Shown: positions 6,451 through 15,051 of the stretch, piece after piece
Position numbering within the stretch: the first letter of the stretch is position 1
How the letters are laid out: the number at the start of each line of letters is the position of its first letter
NCBI GenBank assembly: GCA_028686135.1
Contig: JAQUCP010000019.1
Location: 1 to 39,158 of the forward strand
Length of the DNA: 39,158 nt
Direction of reading: 5' to 3'
Source: UBA12481 sp012523435
GTDB taxonomy: Bacteria > Bacteroidota > Bacteroidia > Bacteroidales > UBA12481
Notes under the pieces: generated by a model
What the model saw: the letters and a program-made list of their open reading frames with translations, nothing else
The model's database searches: none
Told to the model about the DNA's origin: nothing
Made by a program: the position numbers and the translations under genes

Positions 6451-9159
6451 ATGAAAAAACGAAACTACCAGTCAAACAATCACGTACTCCTTCTTTCGAC
6501 TGCATTGCTCCTGATCCTTGTAACTTCTTGTAAAACAGATGATTTCAAGATTTATTCGGATCAGGACTATGCAGCGAAGGTGGAAGCTCGATTTGAAGAG
6601 CGTAAGGAATTGGCGGTCAACCGCGATGCTGTCTTGTTCGATGTTTTTCAGGAGGAACTCACGCAGAATGAAGAGCAGGGGCTGAAGTTTCTTTATGCGT
6701 ATATGCCTCTCAGCGATCTGGCTGATTATGACGGAAGCTACTTCCTCGATCAGGTAAGGTGGAGCCTGGCTGCGCGCGATACTTTTCCCTGGGGCCACAC
6801 GATTCCGGAGAGCATCTTCCGGCATTTTATCCTCCCATACCGGGTCAATAATGAGAATCTGGATACAGCTAGGATCGTAATTTTCAATGAGTTAAAGGAT
6901 CGTATCCGTAATCTTTCGATGATGGAGGCGGCCTTGGAGGTCAACCACTGGTGCCACGAGAAGGTGACATACCGGGGAACCGATATCCGGACATCTGCCC
7001 CTCTGGCAACGATTAAAACAGCCTACGGCCGCTGTGGCGAAGAGTCAACTTTTACTGTAGCTGCCCTGCGATCCGTCGCGATTCCTGCCCGCCAGGTTTA
7101 TACCCCGCGCTGGGCACATTCTGATGATAATCACGCATGGGTTGAGTTCTGGGCTGATGGGGAGTGGCATTTTATGGGAGCCTGTGAGCCCGAATGTGTC
7201 CCCAACCTGGGGTGGTTTACCGAGCCTGCTCGCCGCGCGATGCTCATCCATACCAAAGCTTTTGGGGATTATCTTGGCGATGAACGGGCCGAAAACAGAG
7301 ATGCTAACTATGCTCTCCTCAATACTTTAGATGTTTATGCCCCAGTTAAGAAGATCCAAGTGAAGGTGACCAACCCCAATGCTTCTCCAGCTGCAGAGGT
7401 AACCGTCGAGTTCCAGTTGTATAATTATGCAGAGTTCTACCCGATCTCAACGAAAAAGACTGACGATAAAGGCATTTGTAGCTTTCTCACAGGGCTCGGA
7501 GATCTCATTATCTGGGCTCATAATGGTGAAGGTTTTGGCTTTGAAAAAATTTCGGTTGGGGCTATCGATACGGTTCATATTGTTTTGAATTCCAGTCCAT
7601 ACCAAAGTAAGGTCCTGGAGTTCGACCTGGAACCTCCGATTGAGCGGGAACCCCTCGTAATGGCTAATGATTGCCGCGAAGAGAACAACCGGAGGTTACA
7701 GATGGAGGATTCAATTCGGGGAGCCTATGAGAAAAGCTTTCCTTCCGAAGAAATGGTTCGTCTCTTTGCTGAGGAGAATGGCTTGGATCCGGAGAAATCC
7801 TGGAATGTTGTAGTGAAAAGTCGGGGTAATTATCAGGAAATCATGACTTTCCTACGGGAGTGTCCTAAAGAACATATCCCGACTGCTTTTGATTTGCTTC
7901 AGGTGATCGCTGAAAAGGATCTAAGGGATACCAAAGGTAAAATCCTGAACGATCACTTGAAATCATTCCTGGCCCTGCCCGATGGAATCAGGCACCTGAC
8001 ATCGGCCACGGCCATCAGTGCGACCGATCGGAGTCGGATGATCACCACAAGCCTCCTAAATCCCCGGGTGGCTAATGAGATGCTGATTGATTATCGAGCT
8101 GGGCTGATCGAGGCTTTCGGCTCTGATTTTATCCTGGCTACCCGTCAAAATCCAGTCAACCTGCTAAATTGGATCAGGGATGAAATCCAGATCAACGACA
8201 CGGAAAACTATTATGGTACTCCGTTAACGCCGGTGGGAGTGTACCAGCTGAAAGTGGCTGATCAGCTTTCCCGTAAGATTTTTACTGTAGCGGTTTTCCG
8301 GACGTTTGGCATTCCCGCAAGATTGAGTCCGGGTACTCTGCTGCCTGAGTATTGGTTCAATAATGAGTGGAATATTGCTCATTTTGAATCGGTTAAGGTA
8401 GAGGACCTTCCTAAGGGGGTGCTAGTATTAACAAGTCATCCGGATAATCCGGTCACCCCACAATATGAAACGCACTACACATTAGCCCGTTATAAAGGAG
8501 GAAAGTATCACACCCTGGCTTATGGTTACGGCGGGTATCCCGACCCACTGGCCGGACCGCTGACTCTTGACGAGGGTCACTATCTGCTGGTTACGGGGAA
8601 CCGGATGCCGGGCGGCCGTGTTTTGGCGAAACTCGATTTCTTCAAAATAGAAGGGAACACAACCAAGAAGTTGGAGCTGATTCTCCGAAAATCGGATAAG
8701 CCTGCCGAAATACTCGGAATAATCAACCCGGTTTGGGATGTTAAACCGTTGGATGGCAAGGGTTTTGCTTGGGATCAACTGAGTCGCTCTGGTCCGGCAG
8801 TGATGGCCTGGATGGATCCCGATAAGGAGCCGACTAAGCATGTCATCCAGGATCTGGCCTTACTGAAGAAGGAGCTGGATCAACTCTCCTGTTCGTTTAT
8901 TTTTCTGATTCCTGAGGATCGCCTGCCGTCGGGTTTCACTGCCGCGAGTTGGACGCAGATTCCTGAACAGTCACACTTGGTTTCCATTCCCGGACTTACC
9001 TCACTCAAAGAGATTGAATCCATCACCAACCGTTCGTTATCCGATCATTTACCGGTGGTCATCATTAAAAATGAAGCGGGAGAGATCATCTATTTATCGT
9101 CTGGATACAAGATTGGAATTGCCGAAGAACTAATCAAGGCCATCAGGACGATGCACTGA
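6451..9159 (+). CDS. Lipoprotein with two transglutaminase-like modules
   Basis: A 902-residue predicted lipoprotein: after a charged start and a hydrophobic stretch, the lipobox LVTSC puts the lipidated Cys near residue 27. The first transglutaminase-like module has the nucleophile in GRCGEESTF (Cys195), the His in DDNHAWVEFW (His228) and the acidic GACEPE segment that follows in related Bacteroidota proteins. A segment around 295-365 looks like a beta-sandwich (carboxypeptidase-regulatory-like) domain. A second, weaker module near residue 600 repeats FTVA...FRTFGIPARL and EYWFNNEWNIAHF but has Gln where Cys195 would align. The C-terminal 150 residues are unassigned. Activity might be peptidase, amidase or crosslinking. 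A monocistronic gene, transcribed divergently from the aromatic operon. Confidence 0.85.
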   Translation: MKKRNYQSNNHVLLLSTALLLILVTSCKTDDFKIYSDQDYAAKVEARFEERKELAVNRDAVLFDVFQEELTQNEEQGLKFLYAYMPLSDLADYDGSYFLDQVRWSLAARDTFPWGHTIPESIFRHFILPYRVNNENLDTARIVIFNELKDRIRNLSMMEAALEVNHWCHEKVTYRGTDIRTSAPLATIKTAYGRCGEESTFTVAALRSVAIPARQVYTPRWAHSDDNHAWVEFWADGEWHFMGACEPECVPNLGWFTEPARRAMLIHTKAFGDYLGDERAENRDANYALLNTLDVYAPVKKIQVKVTNPNASPAAEVTVEFQLYNYAEFYPISTKKTDDKGICSFLTGLGDLIIWAHNGEGFGFEKISVGAIDTVHIVLNSSPYQSKVLEFDLEPPIEREPLVMANDCREENNRRLQMEDSIRGAYEKSFPSEEMVRLFAEENGLDPEKSWNVVVKSRGNYQEIMTFLRECPKEHIPTAFDLLQVIAEKDLRDTKGKILNDHLKSFLALPDGIRHLTSATAISATDRSRMITTSLLNPRVANEMLIDYRAGLIEAFGSDFILATRQNPVNLLNWIRDEIQINDTENYYGTPLTPVGVYQLKVADQLSRKIFTVAVFRTFGIPARLSPGTLLPEYWFNNEWNIAHFESVKVEDLPKGVLVLTSHPDNPVTPQYETHYTLARYKGGKYHTLAYGYGGYPDPLAGPLTLDEGHYLLVTGNRMPGGRVLAKLDFFKIEGNTTKKLELILRKSDKPAEILGIINPVWDVKPLDGKGFAWDQLSRSGPAVMAWMDPDKEPTKHVIQDLALLKKELDQLSCSFIFLIPEDRLPSGFTAASWTQIPEQSHLVSIPGLTSLKEIESITNRSLSDHLPVVIIKNEAGEIIYLSSGYKIGIAEELIKAIRTMH

Positions 9160-9168
9160 TGGCCTTGA
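9134..9168. terminator. Strong hairpin at convergent gene ends
   Basis: A perfect 13 bp inverted repeat (TCAAGGCCATCAG at 9134-9146 and its complement at 9156-9168) with a 9-base loop spans the stop codon of the plus-strand lipoprotein gene. It faces the end of the minus-strand gene at 9208. Neither side has a good T tract, so it may stabilise a 3' end instead of acting as an intrinsic terminator. Confidence 0.5.
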
Positions 9169-9207
9169 AATAGTATTGATATAGGCTCTAAATCTGCTGA
9201 TTCAGGC

Positions 9208-10155
9208 TTAGAATGAGTCCATCTCCCGATAGGCGGCGATGACTCGTTCTTCACCCTCTTTTCCTGGGAGTGATTTGCCGTGTTCCATGCAGAGTGTTCC
9301 GTTGTACCCTTTGTTATACAGGTACTTGAAGATATTCTTGTAATTGATCTCTCCGGATGTTGGCTCATTACGTCCAGGGTTATCGCCCAAGTGGAAAGCA
9401 GCGATTTCGTCGTATGCAGCTTCGATATTGGGCAACAGGTTTCCTTCGGTGATCTGCTGATGGTATAGGTCGTTAACGATTTTTACCGACGGACTGTTCA
9501 CCGCGCGGCAAATGGCATAGGCCTGCGGGATTCTGGTGAGGAAGAGACCCGGGTGGTCGGTCAGGGTGTTCAGTGGTTCGAGTACCATGACCAGGCCCGC
9601 GGGTTCCAGAATTTCGGCGCACATGCGGAGGTTGTCGATGGCGTTAGCGGTCTGATAATCCCAATGCAGACTTTCGTCATAGCGGCCCAGAACTACCAGA
9701 GCCATTTTTGCATTGGTTAACTTGGCGGTCTCAACTCCCTTATGCATCAGATCAACCAGCATCTGCTTCTTCTCTGGCTCACGAGTCACGAAAGAGGTGG
9801 TGCCGAAATCAGCATAAAGCACAAATGGACCCAAGTCCATACCCAGCAGGGCCAATTCGTTAGCTATCCGCTCTTGATCCTCCAATGATCTGTTCATCAG
9901 TCCATTATCGAATACTGCCCGAAAGCCCTGATCATGACAAAAGCGAATCAAGTCAATTGGATCTTCGCTTTCGGCCAGATTGCGGAACATACCGATGGAA
10001 GGGGCATATTTCAGCTTGAAAGGTTCTGGATCCTGAAACGGCTTCCGTCCTGGTGAAGGGTTGGCAGCTTTCAGAATAGTGGGTGCTGTCAATGCGGCAG
10101 CTCCTGCCACGGTCATTTTACGTATGAAGTTTCTCCTGTTCTCAGCCATGTGCAT
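9208..10155 (-). CDS. Tat-exported sugar isomerase/epimerase-like TIM barrel
   Basis: A 315-residue protein of the xylose isomerase-like TIM-barrel superfamily, closest in look to hydroxypyruvate isomerases. The N-terminus has a twin-arginine signal (NRRNFIRKM then an Ala/Thr-rich stretch to about residue 31), so export to the periplasm is predicted. Likely metal ligands are the acidic and His residues in VLEPLN, IVNDLYHQQ, AFHLGDNPGR and LCMEHGKS. Two starts are possible: ATG at 10155 or at 10149; neither has a clear ribosome site. It lies 37 bp after the Gfo/Idh/MocA gene, a pairing often seen for sugar or polyol catabolism in this phylum. Substrate unknown. Confidence 0.85.
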   Translation of the reverse strand: MHMAENRRNFIRKMTVAGAAALTAPTILKAANPSPGRKPFQDPEPFKLKYAPSIGMFRNLAESEDPIDLIRFCHDQGFRAVFDNGLMNRSLEDQERIANELALLGMDLGPFVLYADFGTTSFVTREPEKKQMLVDLMHKGVETAKLTNAKMALVVLGRYDESLHWDYQTANAIDNLRMCAEILEPAGLVMVLEPLNTLTDHPGLFLTRIPQAYAICRAVNSPSVKIVNDLYHQQITEGNLLPNIEAAYDEIAAFHLGDNPGRNEPTSGEINYKNIFKYLYNKGYNGTLCMEHGKSLPGKEGEERVIAAYREMDSF

Positions 10156-10192
10156 TTTGGGTTATAATAAATGGATCTCCTAAAACTTCTTG

Positions 10193-11548
10193 TTAGCCGA
10201 TATAGGCTTCACCTGGTACTGGAACTTCTTTCGGAACGTCCACCGGACCCATGGCATAGACTGTCGGTCCAAGTTTCAGATCCGAGTTCATCATTTCGTC
10301 CCAGGTAACCTCTTTCCCAGTATAGGCTGATATGCGACCCATAATACCGGCCATAGTTGATGCTGCGCAGTTATAAGCTTCATTGATTGGTTTGCCGGTA
10401 CGAATAGCAGTCACCAAATCGATATGCTCTTGGTTGTATGGTCCAACCGCAAGGCTCTTATTGCCTTGTGCGTCAGTTACGTACGGGTATGAGTACAGTT
10501 CGTTTCCTTCGAGATCAAATAACTTGGCGGCATTCCAGTTCAAGTTTGCGCTTCCGGCACCACCCTGGATGCGTTCAAAAACGCCTCCTCCGCATCCGTT
10601 GATCTGGCGGCACATGGAGTGCAGGTGGCGGCCATCGTCGAAAACATAATCAACACTGAAATTATCGTATTGGTCGCCAGTAACTCTACGTTGGCGGGAT
10701 CCAAAGCCCAGGGCTCTTTCCGGATTTTTTCCGAAGAACCAGAGGCCGACATCGATATTGTGAACATGCTGTTCCACGATATGATCGCCCGAGAGCCAAG
10801 TCCAGTTGACCCAGTTACGGATCATTGCTTCCATCTCGCTCCATTCGGCCTTAGGATTGACGTGCCACAGTTTAGCCTGATTCCAGTACACATTGGCTCC
10901 GACAACCTCGCCGATAGCACCGCCAGCCACTTGTTTGTAAATTTCAATGTAATCACGCTGGTGGCGACGCTGGGTGCCGGTGATGACACTGAGTTCCATT
11001 GCATCGGCTTTTCTGGATGTGGCCATAATGGATCGTGCGCCAACCGGGTCAACCGCAACTGGTTTTTCGAGGAAGGCGTGTTTTTTTGCCTGTACGGCTG
11101 CCTCGAACTGCATAGGCCGGAAATGGGGAGGTGTTGCCAGGATAACTACATCAATATCAGTCTGCAACAGTTTTTCATAGGCATCAAATCCCAGAAAGAC
11201 ATTCTCGTCAGGAACCTCTACCTTGCGCTGATCTTTCAGGTCGGCACGACACTTGTCGATTTTATCTTGGAGGATATCTGCAAGGGCAGTAATTTTTAGG
11301 TTTGGACCTGCATCGATAAAGTTGATGGCGGCGCCGGTTCCTCTGCCACCACATCCAACCAGCCCAACTTTCAGCTCGGGACCATCAGGTGCTCTGTCTA
11401 GCCCGGGGCTCAGGAGGTATTCAACATCTTTGGTCTTACCCTTGGGGGCACAGGAGGTGATCAAAGCGGTTCCGCCAATGGCGCTGACAGCACTAACAGC
11501 AGCTGCACGACCCAAGAAATTTCTTCTGGAAAGGTTTGATTTTGACAT
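10193..11548 (-). CDS. Tat-exported Gfo/Idh/MocA family oxidoreductase
   Basis: A 451-residue NAD(P)-dependent oxidoreductase. It starts with a twin-arginine signal (SRRNFLGRAAA) followed by ALITSC, a possible lipobox, so it may be an exported lipoprotein. The Rossmann motif VGLVGCGGRGTG is at about 60-71 and EKPVAV marks the family's catalytic lysine region. The C-terminal alpha/beta domain has EQHVHNIDVGLWFFG with the usual His. Members of this exported subgroup are common in Bacteroidota and Planctomycetota and act on sugars or inositols; some related ones are glycosidases using bound NAD. It is 47 bp downstream of the cytochrome/SUMF1 gene and precedes the isomerase, so all three are probably one operon. 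Confidence 0.9.
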   Translation of the reverse strand: MSKSNLSRRNFLGRAAAVSAVSAIGGTALITSCAPKGKTKDVEYLLSPGLDRAPDGPELKVGLVGCGGRGTGAAINFIDAGPNLKITALADILQDKIDKCRADLKDQRKVEVPDENVFLGFDAYEKLLQTDIDVVILATPPHFRPMQFEAAVQAKKHAFLEKPVAVDPVGARSIMATSRKADAMELSVITGTQRRHQRDYIEIYKQVAGGAIGEVVGANVYWNQAKLWHVNPKAEWSEMEAMIRNWVNWTWLSGDHIVEQHVHNIDVGLWFFGKNPERALGFGSRQRRVTGDQYDNFSVDYVFDDGRHLHSMCRQINGCGGGVFERIQGGAGSANLNWNAAKLFDLEGNELYSYPYVTDAQGNKSLAVGPYNQEHIDLVTAIRTGKPINEAYNCAASTMAGIMGRISAYTGKEVTWDEMMNSDLKLGPTVYAMGPVDVPKEVPVPGEAYIG

Positions 11549-11595
11549 GATTATGATTGTTTTTTCAATTTTAACAATAAATCTTCACTCGATAA

Positions 11596-13104
11596 CTAGT
11601 TATTGCCAGTTTTTTCATCATACTCGCATACAACCCTGAATCCTACATAGAAACAGTCGGAGTACCACCAGATACTCTTCGGGGTTTGTGGGTCGGTCCG
11701 TAGCCAGGTTTCGGTCTGGGTTGGCTCCCGGTAGGCCGCTCTAACCTGTGAAGCATCGTTTTTGTAACTACCACCGCGAATCACCCGTTCTGTTCCGGAA
11801 GCGGGTCCTTTCGGGTTGGTCAACACCCCGTTGCCAGCCTGAGCATAGGCATCAGGGGCGTACCAGTCGGAGCAGAATTCTGCCACATTACCCAGCATAT
11901 TCTTCAGTCCGAAGGGGTTAGGCAGAACAAACGATGGCTCCTGGGTTTTGGATTGGCTATTTTCTTGATAGACGACATAGGTGTTAATCACGCTGGTGTC
12001 ACGCTTCGAGGAGAAAAGTTTCTTCTTCATAAACTGTTTGACATCGCCATCAAAGAAATAGGGACCTTCGGTACCCCCGCGAGCGGCATATTCCCATTCA
12101 GCCTCGGTTGGCAGCCGGTATGTCTTACCGGTTTTGAGCGAAAGCCATTGGCAGTAAGTTTCAGCAGCATGGTGACTCATCGAAATGGCCGGCCTCTTGC
12201 CTTTGCCCCAGTTTTGATCAGGCTGACCATAGGGAGGAGTGGCTCCAACAATGGCATCAACATCCTGAATGTCAGTCTGAGATCCTTCGTGAGCTGACTT
12301 ACCCTGTCGGGAGGTCTGCGCAAAGAAAGCGAGGTATTCGTCCCAGGTAACCTCCACTTCAGCCATAAAAAAGGGACTGACCTTAACCTCTCTGACCGGA
12401 CCTTCATTTTCCTGACGGTATTTTTCGGAATCCGGACTGCCCATTTTAAAAGTCCCTCCAGGAATGGGCATCATGTTAAACGATACCGATGACCCGGGGA
12501 TCTGTTCTGTAAATGGTTTAAAATCAGATACAATAGTAGGTTCGGTAAAAAATTCACCAGCAGCCTCAACCTTTCCGAAGCCGGTATTGGCTGCATGGAG
12601 GTAATTGGGATCGTAATGGCCGGCATCCAGGTGACAGTTAATACAATTGACTTCGATACCCTTCTCCACCTGCTGTTCGTAGTACAAATGAGCATCCATT
12701 CCTTCTTTGGTCAGCTGCGACGGGAAAAGGTTTGGATGGCACTTCAGGCAGGATGCCTCATACACATGGGTGACAGCATGTTCTAACCTCGATTTGGCTT
12801 CCCAGTCAAATGAGGCAGAATCTTTAAACACGTAACTCCAGACATCACGTAGGCCTGTCCTGGCTTTTTCCGGAAGATATCCATGCCCCTTGGGTGGTAA
12901 ATGGCAATCGACACAGTTGGTCCGATAACCACTCCTAGTGTCGTAATGAACTGACTTTTTCCAGGAAGTTTCCGCTTGAGGGTGAATGTGGCAGGAATTA
13001 CAAAACTGGTTGGTAGAAGTAGCATCCATGGCTACCCCGCTGCCTAAAATTAACCCGGCACCGATGATCAGGCCAGGTAAAAAAAAGAGTAAGAATCGTT
13101 TCAC
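11596..13104 (-). CDS. NapC/NirT-type tetrahaem cytochrome fused to SUMF1-like domain
   Basis: A 502-residue fusion. Residues 5-25 are a membrane anchor. Four CxxCH haem sites follow at 35-39, 64-68, 119-123 and 154-158, the NapC/NirT/NrfH pattern of quinol-oxidising cytochromes. From about residue 211 a formylglycine-generating-enzyme (SUMF1) fold begins with MPIPGGTFKMGS and includes RLPTEAEWEYAARGG, NVAEFCSDWY, RGGSYKND and VGFRVV. Around RGGS, true formylglycine enzymes carry the copper-binding active-site cysteines; here the positions read KNDASQV, so that activity is unlikely. The module may bind a ligand or partner, as in GldJ/GldK-like proteins. It would sit on the periplasmic face. 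First gene of a three-gene minus-strand group. Confidence 0.88.
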   Translation of the reverse strand: MKRFLLFFLPGLIIGAGLILGSGVAMDATSTNQFCNSCHIHPQAETSWKKSVHYDTRSGYRTNCVDCHLPPKGHGYLPEKARTGLRDVWSYVFKDSASFDWEAKSRLEHAVTHVYEASCLKCHPNLFPSQLTKEGMDAHLYYEQQVEKGIEVNCINCHLDAGHYDPNYLHAANTGFGKVEAAGEFFTEPTIVSDFKPFTEQIPGSSVSFNMMPIPGGTFKMGSPDSEKYRQENEGPVREVKVSPFFMAEVEVTWDEYLAFFAQTSRQGKSAHEGSQTDIQDVDAIVGATPPYGQPDQNWGKGKRPAISMSHHAAETYCQWLSLKTGKTYRLPTEAEWEYAARGGTEGPYFFDGDVKQFMKKKLFSSKRDTSVINTYVVYQENSQSKTQEPSFVLPNPFGLKNMLGNVAEFCSDWYAPDAYAQAGNGVLTNPKGPASGTERVIRGGSYKNDASQVRAAYREPTQTETWLRTDPQTPKSIWWYSDCFYVGFRVVCEYDEKTGNN

Positions 13105-13242
13105 TAGCTTTCAGAATTCAAAAACGCGGCAATATACTAAATGAGACGTGAATGCCGGAATGACAAGCCCAAAAAAAAGGGTTCCCGAGAAGTGATAGGG
13201 ACATTTTGAAAATTGAGTATATTCAACTGCTAAAACTCATAA

Positions 13243-13470
13243 ATGGAAGAGGTGGTGAAAAAATCGGTGTTCAAGCGGGTTTGGAACTTCTATTGGGAAG
13301 GATTTAGGAATATGTCCAAGTGGGGTAAGAGTCTGTGGATCATCATATTAATTAAGCTATTCATCTTTTTCGTGATCATAAAATTCCTATTTATGCCCAA
13401 TTTCCTTAACCGAAATTTCAATTCTGATGAGGAACGAAGCCGGCATGTAATGGAAGAATTAACCAGATAA
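13243..13470 (+). CDS. DUF4492 family small membrane protein
   Basis: A 75-residue protein with one clear transmembrane helix (about 29-51, SLWIIILIKLFIFFVIIKFL) between charged ends. The core FYWEGFRNMSKWGKSLW matches what I know of DUF4492, a family found just upstream of cydA in Bacteroidota and some Campylobacterota. It ends 12 bp before cydA, supporting a shared transcript and a role in assembly or function of the bd oxidase; that role is inferred from position only. Confidence 0.85.
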   Translation: MEEVVKKSVFKRVWNFYWEGFRNMSKWGKSLWIIILIKLFIFFVIIKFLFMPNFLNRNFNSDEERSRHVMEELTR

Positions 13471-13482
13471 ACGCAGAATATT

Positions 13483-15051
13483 ATGCTACAGTCAATTGAT
13501 TGGTCACTGGTAGATTGGTCAAGAGCACAGTTTGCTCTGACTGCTATGTACCACTGGCTCTTTGTCCCGTTAACACTGGGAATCACCTGGATACTAGCCA
13601 TCATGGAGACTATCTATGTGAAGACTGGTGATCCGGAATGGAAACGGCTGACAAAATTTTGGATGAAACTGTTTGGTATCAACTTTGCCATCGGTGTGGC
13701 TACTGGGATTATCCTCGAGTTTGAGTTTGGAACCAACTGGTCGAACTATTCCTGGTTTGTAGGGGACATTTTTGGTGCTCCGCTTGCTGTGGAGGGGATT
13801 ATGGCCTTCTTCATGGAATCGACCTTTATTGCGATCATGTTTTTCGGTTGGAACAAGGTTAGCAAAAAGTTCCACCTGGCTTCCACCTGGCTAACTGCTA
13901 TCGGAGCAAATCTTTCTGCTCTCTGGATTCTGGTAGCGAACGCCTGGATGCAAAGCCCGGTAGGGACACAGTTTAACCCGGATACTGCCCGGAACGAAAT
14001 GACCAACTTTTTCGATGTACTGTTCTCCCCGGTTGCGGTTAACAAGTTCCTCCATACCATCGGATCAGGATTTGTCTTGGCCGCCATTTTTATTATCGGG
14101 ATATCAGCCTGGTTCCTGTTGAAAAAGAGAGAATCCAGGCTCGCCTTCCGGAGTATCACCATCGCGGCTATTTTCGGGTTGCTGGCCTCAGTTCACCTGG
14201 TGCTCACCGGCGATGGCTCAGCAAAACGGGTAGCCGAGGTGCAGCCAATGAAGCTGGCTGCCATGGAAGGTTTGTACGACGGAAAAGAGGGAGCAGGACT
14301 CGTGGGTTTCGGAATCCTTGCTGCTAAAGAGAAACGGGAGGCAGAGACCGGCGAAGAGTTCATTTTTAAATTCGAAATGCCTAAAGCCCTCTCCTGGATA
14401 GCCTATGGTGATGCCAATCACTTCGTTGCCGGCGTTAACGATTTCAAAAATGGCAATCCGGAACGCGGGATACTCTCGATCCCCGAAAAAATGCAGCGGG
14501 GAGGAATAGCCCGGCAAGCCCTGGATGATTATAAAAGGGCGAAAGCATCTGGGGATACCGCTAAAGCCGATAGCCTGAAAGGACTATTCAGCGATCCTGA
14601 ATTCCTTGAGAATAACTTTAAATACTTCGGATACGGATTCCATGATGATGTGAACTATTTTATCCCCCATGTGCCAATCACCTTTTACAGCTTTCATATC
14701 ATGGTGATCCTGGGATTCGGATTTGTCCTCTATTTCCTGATCTTCCTGTTCTTTGCATCACGCGGAGAACTGCAGAAACGAAAATTTTGGCTCCGACTGG
14801 CCCCGTGGGTCATCCCGCTACCCTATATCGCTTCCCAGGCCGGATGGGTTGTGGCCGAACTGGGAAGACAGCCATGGACTATCCAGGACCTGCTGCCAAC
14901 CGTAGCTGCCGTTACCCGAATCGATTCCGGCTCGGTAATTGTGACTTTCATTCTATTTGCCCTGACCTTTACGGTATTAGCTATCGCAGAGGTCAAGATT
15001 ATGCTGAGTGCCATCAAAACCGGACCAAAAAATGAAGGAGGAACCAGGTAA
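13483..15051 (+). CDS. cydA: Cytochrome bd quinol oxidase subunit I
   Basis: Quinol-oxidising subunit of the bd-type terminal oxidase in the cytoplasmic membrane, reducing oxygen to water. It has 522 residues and the expected nine hydrophobic segments. The axial haem ligand His24 is in FALTAMYHWLFVPLTLG; the His of NKFLHTIGSGF and the Met of YSFHIMVILGFG supply the other ligands. The quinol-loop motif QPMKLAAMEG and the conserved ELGRQPW are present. The Q loop (about 250-385) is well developed. The stop codon overlaps the cydB start (TAATG at 15051). Confidence 0.97.
   Translation: MLQSIDWSLVDWSRAQFALTAMYHWLFVPLTLGITWILAIMETIYVKTGDPEWKRLTKFWMKLFGINFAIGVATGIILEFEFGTNWSNYSWFVGDIFGAPLAVEGIMAFFMESTFIAIMFFGWNKVSKKFHLASTWLTAIGANLSALWILVANAWMQSPVGTQFNPDTARNEMTNFFDVLFSPVAVNKFLHTIGSGFVLAAIFIIGISAWFLLKKRESRLAFRSITIAAIFGLLASVHLVLTGDGSAKRVAEVQPMKLAAMEGLYDGKEGAGLVGFGILAAKEKREAETGEEFIFKFEMPKALSWIAYGDANHFVAGVNDFKNGNPERGILSIPEKMQRGGIARQALDDYKRAKASGDTAKADSLKGLFSDPEFLENNFKYFGYGFHDDVNYFIPHVPITFYSFHIMVILGFGFVLYFLIFLFFASRGELQKRKFWLRLAPWVIPLPYIASQAGWVVAELGRQPWTIQDLLPTVAAVTRIDSGSVIVTFILFALTFTVLAIAEVKIMLSAIKTGPKNEGGTR

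Noticed and set aside
10619..11299. 226-codon plus-strand frame opposite the Gfo/Idh/MocA gene
   Set aside because: No recognisable motif, and the minus strand has the Rossmann and EKP motifs over the same bases.
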